This document shows positions 47,631-59,500 of a stretch of DNA of 64,000 nt, one piece after another; the first letter of the stretch is position 1; every line of letters begins with the position of its first letter. A model generated the notes under the pieces. That model was not told where the DNA came from. It made no database searches and saw only the letters and a program-made list of their open reading frames with translations. The position numbers were made by a program, and so were the translations under genes. The stretch covers positions 70,933,060 to 70,997,059 of the forward strand of contig OU744721.1 of the NCBI GenBank assembly GCA_916613615.1, written 5' to 3'. This DNA comes from Steromphala cineraria (Eukaryota; Mollusca; Gastropoda; Trochida; Trochidae).

Positions 47631-47800
47631 GGAGATAAACCTAGTGTGTTTTAAAATCAGAGACATGTTATACTGGATTGATAGCGAGTAAATTTTAAAT
47701 TGAAACCTCACGCTGCGCGTTCGGTTTCAATTTAAAATTTACTCGCTATCAATCCTGTATAACATGTCTCTGATTTTAAAACACACTAGGTTTATCTCCT
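47631..47800. repeat. Long hairpin, ~77-bp arms and short loop
   Basis: The left arm starts GGAGATAAACCTAGTGTG and the right arm ends CACACTAGGTTTATCTCC. The arms are nearly perfect complements over about 77 bp, around a loop with CACGCTGCGCGTTC. It could be a foldback element, or two ends of an element brought together by internal deletion. Transcripts would form a long double-stranded stem. Confidence 0.9.
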
Positions 47801-47963
47801 AAGTAAACATTGGTTGCTACGGCAACCACTTGCGAACTGCTGCACGTGCAACACGCACAATGCGTGAGTGACTGGGACTGCTCTACACAGCTACACGTGG
47901 TGTAAATAAGTCTTATTTCCAGAGGGACATTTCACGCTATAAGTTCCATTTTTATTTCTTGTT

Positions 47964-48756
47964 ATGTCCCCCGCAAAGCTAGAGACATAATGTTTTCAGT
48001 CCCGTCCGTGGTTCCGTGGTTCCGTGGTTCCGTAATTCCGTAACGCTTTCGTTTCCGGACAATATCTCCAAAACCGTTCAATATTTTTTAACGAAACTTG
48101 GTATGTGGTTAGATCTAGTACTGGAGTGGTGCCTTTTGCTATTTTGGTTATCCTGAATTTTTTTTTCTGGTTTCCATGGAAACAATTTGAACTTAGTGCA
48201 TATTGGGGGATGCTTTCGTTTCCGGACCATATCACCAAAACTGTTCAATATCTTTTAACGAAACTTGGTATGTGGTTAGATCTAGTACTGGAGTGGTGCC
48301 TTTTGCTATTTTGGTTATTCTGAATTTTGTATTTATATGGTTTCCATGGAAACATTTTGAACTTAGTGCATATTGGGGGATGCTTTCGTTTCCGGACCAT
48401 ATCTTCAAAACTGTTCAATATATTTTAATGAAACTTGGTATGAGGTTAGATCTAGTACTGGAGAGGTGCCTTTTGCTATTTTGGTTATTCTGAATTTTTA
48501 ATTGTTTCTGGTTTCTAAAGAAACAAGTTGAACTAGGTGTATATGGGGGGTAGCGTCTGTTTCCGTGTTTTAGCTTAATAACTATTCAAAATATTTTTAC
48601 TAGACTTGATATGTGGTTAGAACTACTGGAGGAGTGGTGCCTTTTGCTACTTTGGTTATTCTTAATTGTTATTTTTCTGGTTTCCATGGAAACAATATGA
48701 AATTTGTACATAATGGGGGTAGGGTCACTTTTGGATTAAATGTTAGTGGGGGACAT
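47964..48756. mobile_element. TIR element with ~168-bp internal repeats, inserted between LINE ORFs
   Basis: Inverted ends ATGTCCCCC and GGGGGACAT. Inside are about four units of 167-170 bp (GCTTTCGTTTCC at 48045, 48212, 48382, diverged copies later), each with GGAGTGGTGCCTTTTGCTA and GGTTTCCATGGAAAC. A GGTTCCGT microsatellite is near 48010-48040. No transposase. The internal unit is homologous to that of the element at 49400-49920, read on the other strand. Confidence 0.75.
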
Positions 48757-49292
48757 CACAGTGCATCACATGCACAGATTTCTAGTTTATTAATGTAAAG
48801 CCTGAATAGGGCATAATCTATAGAAAGTTTTGTTTTGTTTATCCTCAAAACTCTTTACTTGGACAAAGTGAAGCTCGTGTGCATATGCAACGTGCAACAT
48901 GGATTCTATAGAAAACTCAACTGTGTCGGACGTGCTTCTCATTTGTGATTATAACAGGAATGTTATAGATGTGATTTCTGTGCGGACAATTTGTAAGTAA
49001 CATTTTTTTTACCCCAATCACGAGATAGACACACCCTGTATGCTAAAAGTTGCCCTATTTGTTTAAAGCCCGAGCTACACGGTCATACACCAATTATCTT
49101 TACATTTGTTCAATCAATGGGTGGATGGAGCATTCCTTTGATTTATACGGAAGTTATCAATGTTTTGTTGCTTTTACAAACGTACTCGTTCATTTCGTTT
49201 TTGTAGAAAATCAGGTACTAAGCATCACTTTTCAAATATCCTACTTTCAGGCAGACATTTGACATATTCGGTTAGCAGATCAAATATGCAGC
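48757..49292. other. Spacer before LINE ORF2
   Basis: Non-coding as far as I can see. The ORF2 start codon is at 49293. Confidence 0.4.
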
Positions 49293-49370
49293 ATGATAGA
49301 TAATATAAGAATATACTGTAATAACTGTCAAGGGCTAAATACTGTTAAAAAGAGAAAAGATGTATTTGAA
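49293..49370 (+). pseudogene. Tx1-like ORF2, N-terminal end of endonuclease
   Basis: MIDNIRIYCNNCQGLN and KKRKDVFEY, the standard N-terminus of an L1/Tx1 AP endonuclease (N in the CNxQG motif). Interrupted here by the TIR element; continues at 49921. Confidence 0.8.
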
Positions 49371-49920
49371 TATCCAACAAGAGTCATCAGAAGATGACAT
49401 ATCCCACCGGTTCCACATGATCGTAAGATGTAAACCTTTGAAAGATAATTGTAAATTTTTCAAGCAAGGTTCATAATAGTATAAGCTAATATAAACGAAA
49501 CCTTTCATGAACAGAGTCCAAATAAGAGCCGTTACCATGGAAATAATAAAAAATAAAATTTTCAGAAATGTGAAAATATCAAAAGGCACCACTTCAGTAG
49601 GTGGGCAATACACATGTAAAGTTTCCGAAAGATATGTGGACCGGTTTTTTAGTTCTGCTCCGGAAACGAAACCTTTCATGAACAGAGTCCACATAAGAGC
49701 CGTTTCCATGGAAATAATAAAAAATAATTTTTTTAGAAATATGAAAATATCAAAAGGCACCACTTCAGTAGGTGGGCAATACACATGTAAAGTTTCAGAA
49801 AGATATGTGGACCGGTTTTTGAGTTCTGCTCCGGAAACGAAATGATTACGGACGGACGGACGGACATACAGACGGACAAGCCGATGACTATATCCCACGG
49901 TATTACATACCGGTGGGATA
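49371..49920. mobile_element. TIR element inserted in the LINE endonuclease
   Basis: Outer ends TATCCCACCGGT (49400-49411) and ACCGGTGGGATA (49909-49920). The left limit could lie some 30 bp further out because ORF2 coding stops at about 49370. It holds two direct copies of a ~171-bp unit with GGCACCACTTCAGTAGG, followed by a GGACGGACGGACGG tract. Open frames on both strands across it (49335-49898) are products of the repeat. The ORF2 coding phase is recovered right after it. Confidence 0.8.
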
Positions 49921-50220
49921 AAAAGTAAACAATATCATATATATTGTCTTCAGGACACCCACTTTACACCAGACTTGGAAAATAGTATCAAAATGGAATG
50001 GGGATCAAAATTGTGCAGTTTTAGTTCCTATAGAAGTAACGCCAGAGGCGTAGCGATTCTATTCAATGACAACTTTGAAATTAAGATTAAAGATGAAGTT
50101 AAAGATGAAGAATTTGGGAATTTTTTAGAATTGAAAATAGAAGTTGAAGAAAGAACAATAACTTTGATATCGGTTAATGGTCCCAATCGAGATACTCCAG
50201 AATATATCCAAATGTATTTG
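49921..50220 (+). pseudogene. Tx1-like ORF2, endonuclease middle part
   Basis: Frame continues immediately after the TIR element with YHIYCLQDTHFTPDLE (the catalytic E region, here QDTH), WGSKLCSFSSYRSNARGVAI and ITLISVNGPNRDTPEYI. Interrupted at about 50220 by a short SINE-like tail. Confidence 0.85.
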
Positions 50221-50337
50221 ATTCGGCACCGAAAATACTATCCCTCCAGGGTAATAATACTCATGGCGCTTTGAGCATGCTTTGACATGGATATATGCGC
50301 GGTATAAGAAAGCTATTATTATTATTATTATTACATT
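50221..50337 (+). mobile_element. Short SINE-type 3' fragment with ATT tail
   Basis: Ends ATATGCGCGGTATAAGAAAG followed by ATTATTATT repeats, a common tail type of invertebrate SINEs and LINEs. It interrupts the endonuclease frame, which resumes in the same phase at about 50338. No clear target duplication found. Confidence 0.55.
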
Positions 50338-51502
50338 ATCATCAAAAACTTCGATTCGAAATATTTTATTTTATGTGGCGATTGGAACATAATACAAGAT
50401 ATCAAACTAGATCTCTATAATTACAAACATGTGAATAATACAAAAGCTAGAGAAGTACTTTTAGAATATATTGAAGAATTCAATCTTATCGATCCATGGA
50501 GAGAAAATAACCCTCTAGTTAAACGATGTACATGGCGTCAACAAAACCAATAAAACAAGCAAGATTAGACTTTTTTCTCCTATCAAAAAGTTCGGAAAAT
50601 TCCATAATAAATTCAGGCATAGATCCAAGCTATAGATCAGATCACTCACTTCACTGGATTACTTTAAAATTCAATGATTTAGAGAAAGGTCCAGGGTTTT
50701 GGAAACTAAACAACTCCTTGCTACGAGATAAAACATATGTTGACAAATTAAAAGCGATAATTAAAGACACAGCAAAACAGTATACAAAAGAAAATGTTAA
50801 AAATGAAGAATCGCCTTACACAATTAATGATCAATTATTATTGGAAACAATTTTACTTATGATAAGGGGTTATACTATTAAATATTCCTCTGAAACTAAA
50901 AAGATTAGAAACAAGAAGGAAAAAGAACTTGTTGATAACATAAACGAGTTGGAAACAAAATAAGACCTTTCAGAAAGTGATGAAATCAAGGAAAATTTAT
51001 TACCTCAAATACAACAAGCAAAAGCAGAATTGGAAGAAATTAATAAATATAAAACTGAAGGAATCATAATGAGATCTAAAGTTGATTGGTACGAACATGG
51101 AGAAAAGCCCAGTAAATACTTCCTTAATCTTGGAAAACAAATTTTTTTGATTAAAGCAATTATAAAACTTGAAAACCAAAATAATGAAATCATTACAGGG
51201 AAAACACATTTGATTGAAGAAACAAAGACTTTTCATAAAAAGCTTTATACGAAGAAAGATACTGAAAAAGTTTACCTAAATAACCTCTTTAAAGATGCCA
51301 ATATCCCGAAATTAAATGATAACCAGAAATTAGGTTTAGAAGGAGAGTTAACGTATGAAGAAATATTAACCTCCCTTAAAACGATGAAAAATGGAAAAAG
51401 TCCTGGCCCATCTGGATTTACTACTGAATTCTATAAATTCTTCTGGAACGATATATATCCATTTCTACTTAGATCATTAAATTTTGCCTATAACAATGGC
51501 GA
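50338..51502 (+). pseudogene. Tx1-like ORF2, endonuclease end to start of reverse transcriptase
   Basis: FDSKYFILCGDWNIIQDI carries the GDxN motif, YRSDHSLHWI the final SDH motif. A frameshift occurs near 50540-50553 (after CTWRQQN) and a stop TAA lies near 50961 (after NELETK), beyond which the same frame goes on (EINKYKTEGIIMRSKVDWYE). The first reverse transcriptase block is seen as KNGKSPGPSGFTTEFYKFFW. The frame is then cut at 51502 by a SINE. Confidence 0.85.
51492..51502 (+). repeat. SINE target duplication AACAATGGCGA (left)
   Basis: Repeated exactly at 51820-51830. Confidence 0.9.
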
Positions 51503-51819
51503 GGTGAGGTGAGGTGATCTGGGGTTTAACGCCGCTTTCAAGATTATTTCACTTATATCGCGGCTGCTAGTATTATTGCAGGGAGAAAGCCCGCAACACC
51601 ATTGTGGCTATGCATTGCGGTGAAACCTGCGAGCATCGGCTGGAACTAGCAACCATGGGTGGTACTGCGCTGAAATTCAGTGAAGCATTGCACCCAAACC
51701 TGACTGCGTATAGAACAGTTCTCTACTGCAGACAAAGTTGCCGAGCCCCTGGCGGGATTCGAACCACGGACCTCTTGATCCGAAGCCGAACGCGCTAACC
51801 ACTGCGCTATCCCGCCCCC
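51503..51819 (-). mobile_element. tRNA-derived SINE inserted in the reverse transcriptase
   Basis: On the minus strand the element starts with a tRNA-like head carrying an A box (TAGCGCAGTGG, complement of 51799-51809) and a perfect B box (GGTTCGAATCC, complement of 51755-51765), the internal RNA polymerase III promoter. The body includes GAAAGCGGCGTTAAACCCC and the tail is CACCTCACCTCACC. An 11-bp duplication flanks it. Molluscan V-SINE-like families have this general design; the family assignment is a guess. Removing it with one duplication copy reconnects the ORF2 frame (YNNGE to LSTRQ). Confidence 0.92.
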
Positions 51820-51830
51820 AACAATGGCGA
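51820..51830 (+). repeat. SINE target duplication AACAATGGCGA (right)
   Basis: Matches 51492-51502. Confidence 0.9.
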
Positions 51831-53631
51831 ACTATCCACTAGGCAAAAACAAGGTCTTATAACCTGTATACCCAAAAAAGATAAACTAAGGCAATACCTT
51901 TCAAACTGGAGACCTATATCGTTACTAAATGTTTCTTACAAGATTGGTTCGGCAGCAGTTGCAAATAGAATAAAAACGGTATTGCCGTTAATCATTAACA
52001 AAGATCAGAAAGGATTCCTCGCAAATAGATATATCGGAGAATGCACGCGAATGATATATGATATAATGGATTATGCAGAAACTATGGAAATTCCTGGCAT
52101 GTTATTACTTGTAGATTTCGAAAAAGCATTTGATTCAGTAGATTGGAATTTTATCGAAGAGGTTCTTGTCTTCTTTAATTTTGGTGAATCTCTAAGAAAA
52201 TGGGTCAGAACACTGTATTGCAACATAAGTTCATCTGTTTTGGTTAACGGATTTGGATCAGATTTTTTCAATATAACTAGAGGATGTAGACAAGGCGATC
52301 CACTCTCACCTTATATATTCATTGTATGTGCTGAGATTTTATCAATAATGATTAGAAACAACCCAAATGTAAAGGGAATAACAATTGGAAATACGGAATA
52401 TCTAGTTTCTCAATTTGCAGACGATACGTCCCTAGTCCTTGATGGTACTGAGAAGTGTCTCCAAAACGCTTTACAAATACTTGATGAGTTTGCCTCTTTT
52501 TCCGGCCTGAGAATTCATGTAGGCAAAACAAGAATAATCTGGATAGGATCTCTCAGAGGATCAACTACTATGCTATGTAAAAAGTTGAAACTAAACTGGT
52601 CTCAAACAGACTTTACAGTTCTCGGTATTGTATTTACTCATAATTTAGCTGAAATGGTTGAACGGAACTACAAAGATAAACTTAAAAAAATTAAAAGACA
52701 AATGCAACTATGGACTGCTCGTAACCTTACGCCCCTAGGTAGGATTACCATATTAAAATCCCTAATACTGCCCACGATAAACCATTTATTTTCTACACTA
52801 CCAAACCCACCAAAATATATTATTGAAGATCTAGAAAAACAATGTTTCTCATGTGTATGGTACAATAAACCAGATAAGGTTAAACGAAATACCATAAAAC
52901 AAGACTATGAAGATGGTGGATTAAGAATGCCCGACATAAAACAAACAATAGATGCTCAAAAAATCGCCTGGTTTAAGAGAATAATACAAAACTCAAAATT
53001 ATTTCCTCTCTTTTCCTTCAATGTCTCACAAAATATACATCAAATTATTCTAAGGGGAGAGACATTTATAAAAGAAAAAGTCATTAACAAAAAAACAAAT
53101 TGCTTTTGGAAAGACGTTCTCTTGGCATGGGGCTCTTATACGTCATCAAAAAATAAAAAAGTAGTTGAAGGACGTGATGTCTTATCACAATGTCTATGGT
53201 ATAATGAACAAATACTATTGGGGAAAAAACCATTTGTATATCCACATTACGCGAAAATAGGGATAACTTTTGTTAATGACTTGATAGCTTCTGACGGAAC
53301 AATATTTACATATAACGAATTCCTTGAAAATTACAAAGACAGCCTAAACACAAACTTCCTAGAGTACGCAAGTCTACAAAGATCAGTCAAGAAATATTGT
53401 AAATCATTTAATATTACTATTGTAGAAAAACTAGCAATGCCATTTATCCCTTACAACTATCAAGATATCCTTACAAATAAAAAAGGATGTAGGACATATT
53501 ACGATGTACTCAGTCCGATTCCAGATACTGCTACATATAACAATAATAAGTTAAAATGGGAAACCGATTTGAAAACAAATGTAAGGGACAAAGAAATCCA
53601 ACCACAAGATAATATTTCGAGCTCATATTAA
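51822..53631 (+). pseudogene. Tx1-like ORF2, reverse transcriptase domain
   Basis: Open for about 600 codons. Blocks in order: LSNWRPISLLNVSYKIGSA, DQKGFLANRYIGECTRMI, MLLLVDFEKAFDSVDWNF (first catalytic Asp), TRGCRQGDPLSPYIFIVCAE, VSQFADDTSLVLDG (catalytic FADD), FSGLRIHVGKT, FTVLGIVFTHNL, then the thumb and connection (ARNLTPLGRITILKSLILP). Catalytic residues are intact. This domain copies element RNA at the nicked target. A frameshift at about 53615 separates the tail domain. Confidence 0.92.
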
Positions 53632-54082
53632 TTCAGAATTTAGATGGTTTCAATACTCGTTAGTGCATAGAATTTTGCCGACTAACCTACTTCTGTTTAA
53701 GTTGGGATACATCGAAAGTAAGCTTTGTTCATTTTGTAAAAACGAGCCTGAAAGTATAATTCACATCTTTTATGAATGTCCAAAATCAAAAACAATATGG
53801 AAAGAATTTATTTCTTGGATAACCACAAGAACAGACATCATTCTTAACATCAACGAGAAAAAAATCTTATTTGGGTTTCCTGAAAAAAGAAATGATGTCC
53901 TCAATCTTTTAATAACTATTGTCAAATTTTCACTGAGATCATACACATGTACACCGACATTTGATAAAATAAGAACTGAAATCAACAAAGTTTACAATAT
54001 CGAGAAAACCAATGCAATGTCCTGTTATAACTTTACCAAATTTGTTGGATTTTGGTCTGATTGTCACCACTTGTTTGTTTGA
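53616..54082 (+). pseudogene. Tx1-like ORF2, C-terminal Cys-His domain
   Basis: Continues ORF2 in the next phase: INSEFRWFQYSLVHRILPTN, LLLFKLGYIESKLCSFCKNE, then a C-x2-C-x8-H-x4-C cluster and the terminal CYNFTKFVGFWSDCHH. This motif set is standard for the ORF2 end in the L1/Tx1 group. The stop is followed by ~150 bp of 3' UTR and a poly(A) tail. Confidence 0.88.
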
Positions 54083-54235
54083 AATCTTGCCTGACATGTA
54101 TTAATTGCAAATTTTGCTTGATTCTAACCTGTTTTTATAATTCTGCCAATGCTAGTTTAGCATGACTGTCTGTGACACAATATATTGTTGATAATAACCA
54201 ATGCTGTACCGTAAAAAAGTAATAAAAAAAAAAAA

Positions 54236-54245
54236 AAAACATTCA
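54236..54245 (+). repeat. Target duplication of the Tx1-like LINE (3' copy)
   Basis: Matches 45747-45756; overlaps the end of the poly(A). Confidence 0.7.
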
Positions 54246-55829
54246 CTGCAACAGTCTTTTTTTCTTCTTCTGTAGTTATCTTGATTTGTTTCGATTGTGA
54301 ATGACCATCAAATATACTATGCAAACAGAAAATTTGGGGGAATTGATACCCCAATTGGTACATAAATGATATCCATAACGTCACTTGAATTAAAGGATTG
54401 ACCTTCAAACGGCGTTTTTCAAACATGATAACGTTCCGTCACTTACAAAACATTGAAATGGCCACTAATCTTGCCATTTCTAACATCCGAACTCTTGTTT
54501 ACCCCACATAAAACCATTGGTAGCAAAAAAGTCAAAGCGTATGTCAACTTCACCATATGCTCAGACACTGGTCATCATATTTTTTTAAATGGTTATAGCA
54601 TAAAAGAGCACTCATCCGTATGTGCGTTCATTACGATAGGGATGTCAAGCAGGACTTGCAGGAATGGTATCAGCACATATGTACTGACTCCATTGTTAAA
54701 AACAAGCATGGTCATTACTCAAATAGGTGTTTCCGCATTGAGTCACTCTATGTCTATACACATTTTTTGACCATTTATCATTGCAATAGTATCATATTTT
54801 TTATCTCAATGTTCAGCAATAAATTATGAAAATGGCTTATACTTTTCTTTTTTTTAATGTTCATGTTTCAGTACATGTTAACCATTACTGAGAAAGGTTG
54901 AATTAAATTGTGAATTTAATATTCTTATGTTCTGACAAACAAACTCAAACAAGCCTTGGTAAAGTTATTCAACAACAAACAATTTTAGAATTTAAAATTA
55001 ACAATTGCTTGTGATACTTCCATCTGATTACTTTGTAATGGTTTGCGCACTATTGTTCTCTCACTACATTCGTTTTGAATCATCATTTTGTTTTTGTCAA
55101 TTGTATTAAACAGATTGATAATTATAAAATTCCTCCCAGTTTGTATTCGTTTCTATAGAAAGGGAAAGAAAAGTTAACAAATAAATCTAACATTCTGAGT
55201 TCATATGTGTATCGCTCATTTCATTAGAGATCGTATCTGTACCTTTTCAGAAATTAATGGTATAATGGACAAGCTGGATATTATCAAGTACACTACATTA
55301 GTTCTATAAAAATGATAAAGGCAATTTGTTTTTATAAGGTGGTCTCGTTAAATGTAACATTTTAGTTTCAGAAGCACTTCCGGGTGCCTCATCTGAATAC
55401 TCGATTGGCATCAGAATGATTGAGAAGATACTTCTTGCCTCTGAGATATTGGACGAAGCTCGAGTGTCTGTAGCTCAGTGACAGCTTAATGCATTGAAGT
55501 ACTCTTATTTGCTCTTGATAAACCATGTAATTGTTGTACATATTGTTATTGTTTCTTTGAAGATTACTGTGGATTTTTCGAAGATCATTACTTGACAGTT
55601 AACAAGAAACTGCTTTTCCTATATAGTCCATGCTTTCTGGCAGTTATGTCCTCAAATTCTAAAGTTCTTTCACATAACTTAACAAGAAGGATGTTGCTTG
55701 GCAAAATCAAAACCCAAACAAAACAAGAATCTAGAACAACCTAATGTTTTCCCCACATTACAATAACTACTTGTTACTACATGTTTTCCGTAAAAGCTTT
55801 GTTTATTTTGTTTTATCTTCAACTGTGAA
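54246..55829. other. Copy B-specific stretch after the LINE
   Basis: Includes 55395-55520, related to 9110-9240 and 58800-58930, probably the rest of the third partial duplicate begun near 45370. The frame at 54453-54770 has no recognisable content. Confidence 0.45.
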
Positions 55830-56327
55830 AAAAGATGACAATCACACAAAAAATAATCAATGAGGTAAAGAGTAATCTAATGAAAGTCATAATGATCGCT
55901 GACACAAACTTAAAAAGATAAGTGTAAACCAATTATTATGTAAAGATTTAAGTATGATATCACGGATACCCAAACATTTCAAACGTATCAATATGAACAT
56001 TTTTTTCTATCTTCATGTTGTCGAAGACTGAATGTTGGAGTCCACATCTCAATCAATTACTTAAGCTTAAAAATGTTAATACAATTGCATTCCAAATTCC
56101 TGTCCTCTTGTTCCGGATTCAAATAGATGCTGAGAATGTTGTAACGTGTAGGTAGAGCAAGCACAGTGTTTTAGATACGTATTTATAATTTTCGATTGCA
56201 AAATATGACTGACGTAAAAGAAAACAGAGAGTTTCGATTGACAGAATATTTTCTTCCTGTTTAACAGAAAAATGTTACGAAAAAGAAAAGACAGAAAACC
56301 TGATCTCAGTTGATATTATGATTTTTT

Positions 56328-56547
56328 TTATTGTAACAAATTGAACCTTTTAACAAGAAGTATGTTCAGTATCAATGATAAAGCGAGTTCGACTAGCCCA
56401 CAAGCAATCAGTTGTAGTACGTGAAATAACCCTGACAACCAGAAAACAGCGTCCCTTTGTTCCTTTCCCCAGGGTTTCCAATACACAGCCCTTGTCACAT
56501 GATCAAGCACGTCAATGCTCTGAAGTGTAAAGGGTTTTAAACACTAG
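56328..56547 (-). other. Highly conserved block 1, copy B (possible minus-strand exon)
   Basis: After an acceptor-like TTACACTTCAG, a minus-strand frame runs 63 codons (56519 down to 56328): SIDVLDHVTRAVYWKPWG, KEQRDAVFWLSG and a hydrophobic segment (LFHVLQLIACGLVELALSLI) that would span a membrane. Copy A matches in the first 40 codons and then diverges and ends earlier. Not recognised. See the finding on the four conserved blocks. Confidence 0.35.
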
Positions 56548-59500
56548 TTTTTCCGAGGCCTTTAATGTTACTATAGTTTCGACATCAAAAGACTTAAATG
56601 TCAGTAAAAAAAATTACATTGTTCATAACATGTTTCCTCTATTTCCTTTTTGGGATGTTTTAAACAAAATTCTGTTATAAGTCATTTGGAAGCAGTTAAT
56701 ATGTAGTAAAGAGGCAGTTTTATAGTCATAGTGAAACTAGGACAACTGTCTTAATCAAATCGTTAGAAAATGACTAAATCCCTAACCGTGGTTCCCAATG
56801 GAATATTTAGATTTCCCCATAGAACTTATTGAAGAGATATATTATCTCTCATATCAAAGTTCAAATTGTAACTTCGTGACAATAATTCATCAATATGTAT
56901 GACCGTGAAATCGATCGTCCAAATGATAAAGAAATGTATATTATGACACCTTTTGATCCTTAAACAGCCATAACAGCATTGAATCAAGGCGGACGTAAAT
57001 GAATAATCTTCTACATTGTATGCCATTACAACAATTGGATAAGTTGATAGCAGAAACAGTCACATTCAATGGAACAAAGATCACACATCCAATTGACAAG
57101 AATATTTTAGGCTAACCCGTTGAAGAGTTACCAAATATTTCACTTATTTACACGATGCATATACGAGTGCTTCATTTGGTCTTTCCCTAAGCAATGTAAC
57201 CTCTGCAGCACATGGACATTAAGCATAGTGGCAAGATTGACTGAAAGTTAATGCAGGTTACAAATGATCATTATTGATATTCAGGCGCATATGATAAAGC
57301 GTCATTTTGAACGGACAGCTAGATGTTGAATTCCGAAAGTGAAACATTTTGGACATTTACAGTGGATGTTAAATTTGTTTACAATGAATGAATATGAATA
57401 TTGTAAAACTATATTGTATGCCTTATGTGTATACGGAATTATCTTATTTCTGTTTTATAATAACTTAGTATTAGTGTTAATGATGTGTGAATGTTTGTCT
57501 GTAGCCTTTGTCTTTATAGAGCAGATTGAATAATAATCCCTGGCTACTAAGGTTTTAATGTAAGGGGGTCTTAGGAATAAAGAAAACTCGGAGCTTTCAA
57601 ACTTTCGAAGCCAATAGTCAAAGATCTTAATGCTGTCTCATTAAGTGAGGCTTCTTGATAATTCCAATAGGATGTCCTTTACTTTGAAAAGGGAAAGACT
57701 GTCAAAAAATGTTTAAGTCGATTTACCCATTGGCTAAAACGTAGTCTAGCATGTTATACTTGTCAATCACTCTGCCTTAGAGATGCAAGAGCAGCTTAAA
57801 TATATGTTTTATAGAATCTATCTATCCTTTGTGCGATTAAACGTCAATTACTTGTTCTATTTATAATTTAGATTTTACACACTATAAGCCAAAGATTTGG
57901 CCTGAAATGTATTTTGAGGCAGCCAGGAAACTGAAGTTTGAATGTTTGAACTTCTTTAATCAAAACAATGGTATTTAAATGTCTTCAGTTACACTCTGAA
58001 TATGAATATTTGAGTTGAACAATTTGTTTTCTATTATTACAATGTAAATTTTTCAAATAAAGAAGTAATTATATTATGTAATGTAAATTGTTATCCTTTC
58101 TCAGAAATTTGTAAGCAAATTTTAAATTATGTGTTCCTATAACTTTATTTTCCACATCGAAATTATTATTGGCATATATGTGTGTATCTCTTATAACTGT
58201 TTGTGAATCGATCTGCTAACACCAATTCTCAACTGATTTTGATTCAATTTCGGAACCATTCCCTTTCCAAATAGAGTTAACTCAACTTACATACCAGTCC
58301 AACCTGTGTTCTGGTAACACTAGTTCTCTTGTTTCCGGGAGGTTCCCCTAATTGTCAAATTTACATCACAAACCATTTAAGACTACGAAAACACCTCTAG
58401 CACTGGAAGGTGGTTGTTGTCACAGCGATACTGAAATAATATTTAATTCTATTATGTCCCAAAACAATTCTTATAAATTCAATACTGTGGACTTTGAAGT
58501 CCGATGATCCTGATATCCATCACATTCATCTAATGGTCAGGTTGATGATCCAATCAGGATGTCTATTGACGGGTCTCAATCGAATTTCAAACGGATTTGT
58601 CAATTTAAGACTGACTTTAAGTCTTGAAGACCCCTTTTCGTTCTACTTGCGTTTGAATTGATGCCTTTGAATAGTAATATTATCTTATTTTTTATAATAC
58701 TAAAAAATGATGCAATCAGCACATTCTTTGCCAACATTTATGATAGTTTGTATGAACTAAAACTATATATTCTTATTTAACCATTTTGAGCTACCAGTGA
58801 TGTCTTCAGCAACTCAAGTGTCGACAAATTAATGTGTAAGGCACTACTTGTCTAATAATAGGTGGAAAGGATAAGGAATAATTTAGATTTGTGACAACCT
58901 AATCCATTACAGTACTTTGCTTGTCATCAAAGAAATCAAAATTTTTGCAATTACTATGAACTGATTTTTGAAGATTATTATTGACTTGTTCTTATGTTAC
59001 ATTGAAGATGAAGTAGAATTTAGCTCCATGCCATCAGATTAGCACGAAATTTGGTGCCTCGTTGTTTGATGTGAAGTGATGTGAAATTCTTTACATAAGC
59101 GACAGATTAATCCACTGAAGTACTTAGGTAGTCAAGAAATTGTAATATTTACTATTAACGACTTGAAAAAAAATATAGCTTTTCCTGACTGCACTGCATG
59201 ACAAAACAAGAACTGTTATTTTGAGAGTCAATAACTTTTGTGATCAGATGACCTAATCAAATAAGCTTCTTACTTAACGCTTTGTTGCACTGCATCCGTT
59301 GTTTGTTTGCATTTCCAGTATCACCTTTGAATACTTATCATAAGGAACTTTAAAAATGGACTATCAAGTTAATGTGCAGTACGTTGAGAAGCTTCAACAC
59401 AAACCCTGTGCGGAAGTGCTGTTTTCTTGTTTTAGAAATGTCCTTTTTTCGAGATTATTAACAATTATTTTCTTGAACATGTATCTGATGCTATTTATAT

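Larger units (their letters stand above)
45757..54235 (+). mobile_element. L1/Tx1-type non-LTR retrotransposon with nested insertions
   Basis: A LINE with 5' UTR starting GAGGACTTCCGGTTTGCGC, ORF1 (45963-46748), ORF2 (49293-54082 in pieces) and a poly(A) tail ending at 54235. It is flanked by a 7-10 bp target duplication. The 8.5-kb length is inflated by a hairpin element and a TIR element between the ORFs and by a TIR element, a SINE tail and a SINE in ORF2. Reverse transcriptase motifs (GCRQGDPLSPY, QFADDTSLV) are of the L1/Tx1 type. Confidence 0.9.

Noticed and set aside
49335..49898. 187-codon minus-strand frame and 112-codon plus-strand frame
   Set aside because: Both run through the two-copy 171-bp repeat of a TIR element and have repetitive content without a known domain.
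51740..51819. Minus-strand tRNA gene
   Set aside because: The tRNA-like head continues into a SINE body and tail flanked by an 11-bp duplication, so it is a SINE and not a tRNA gene.
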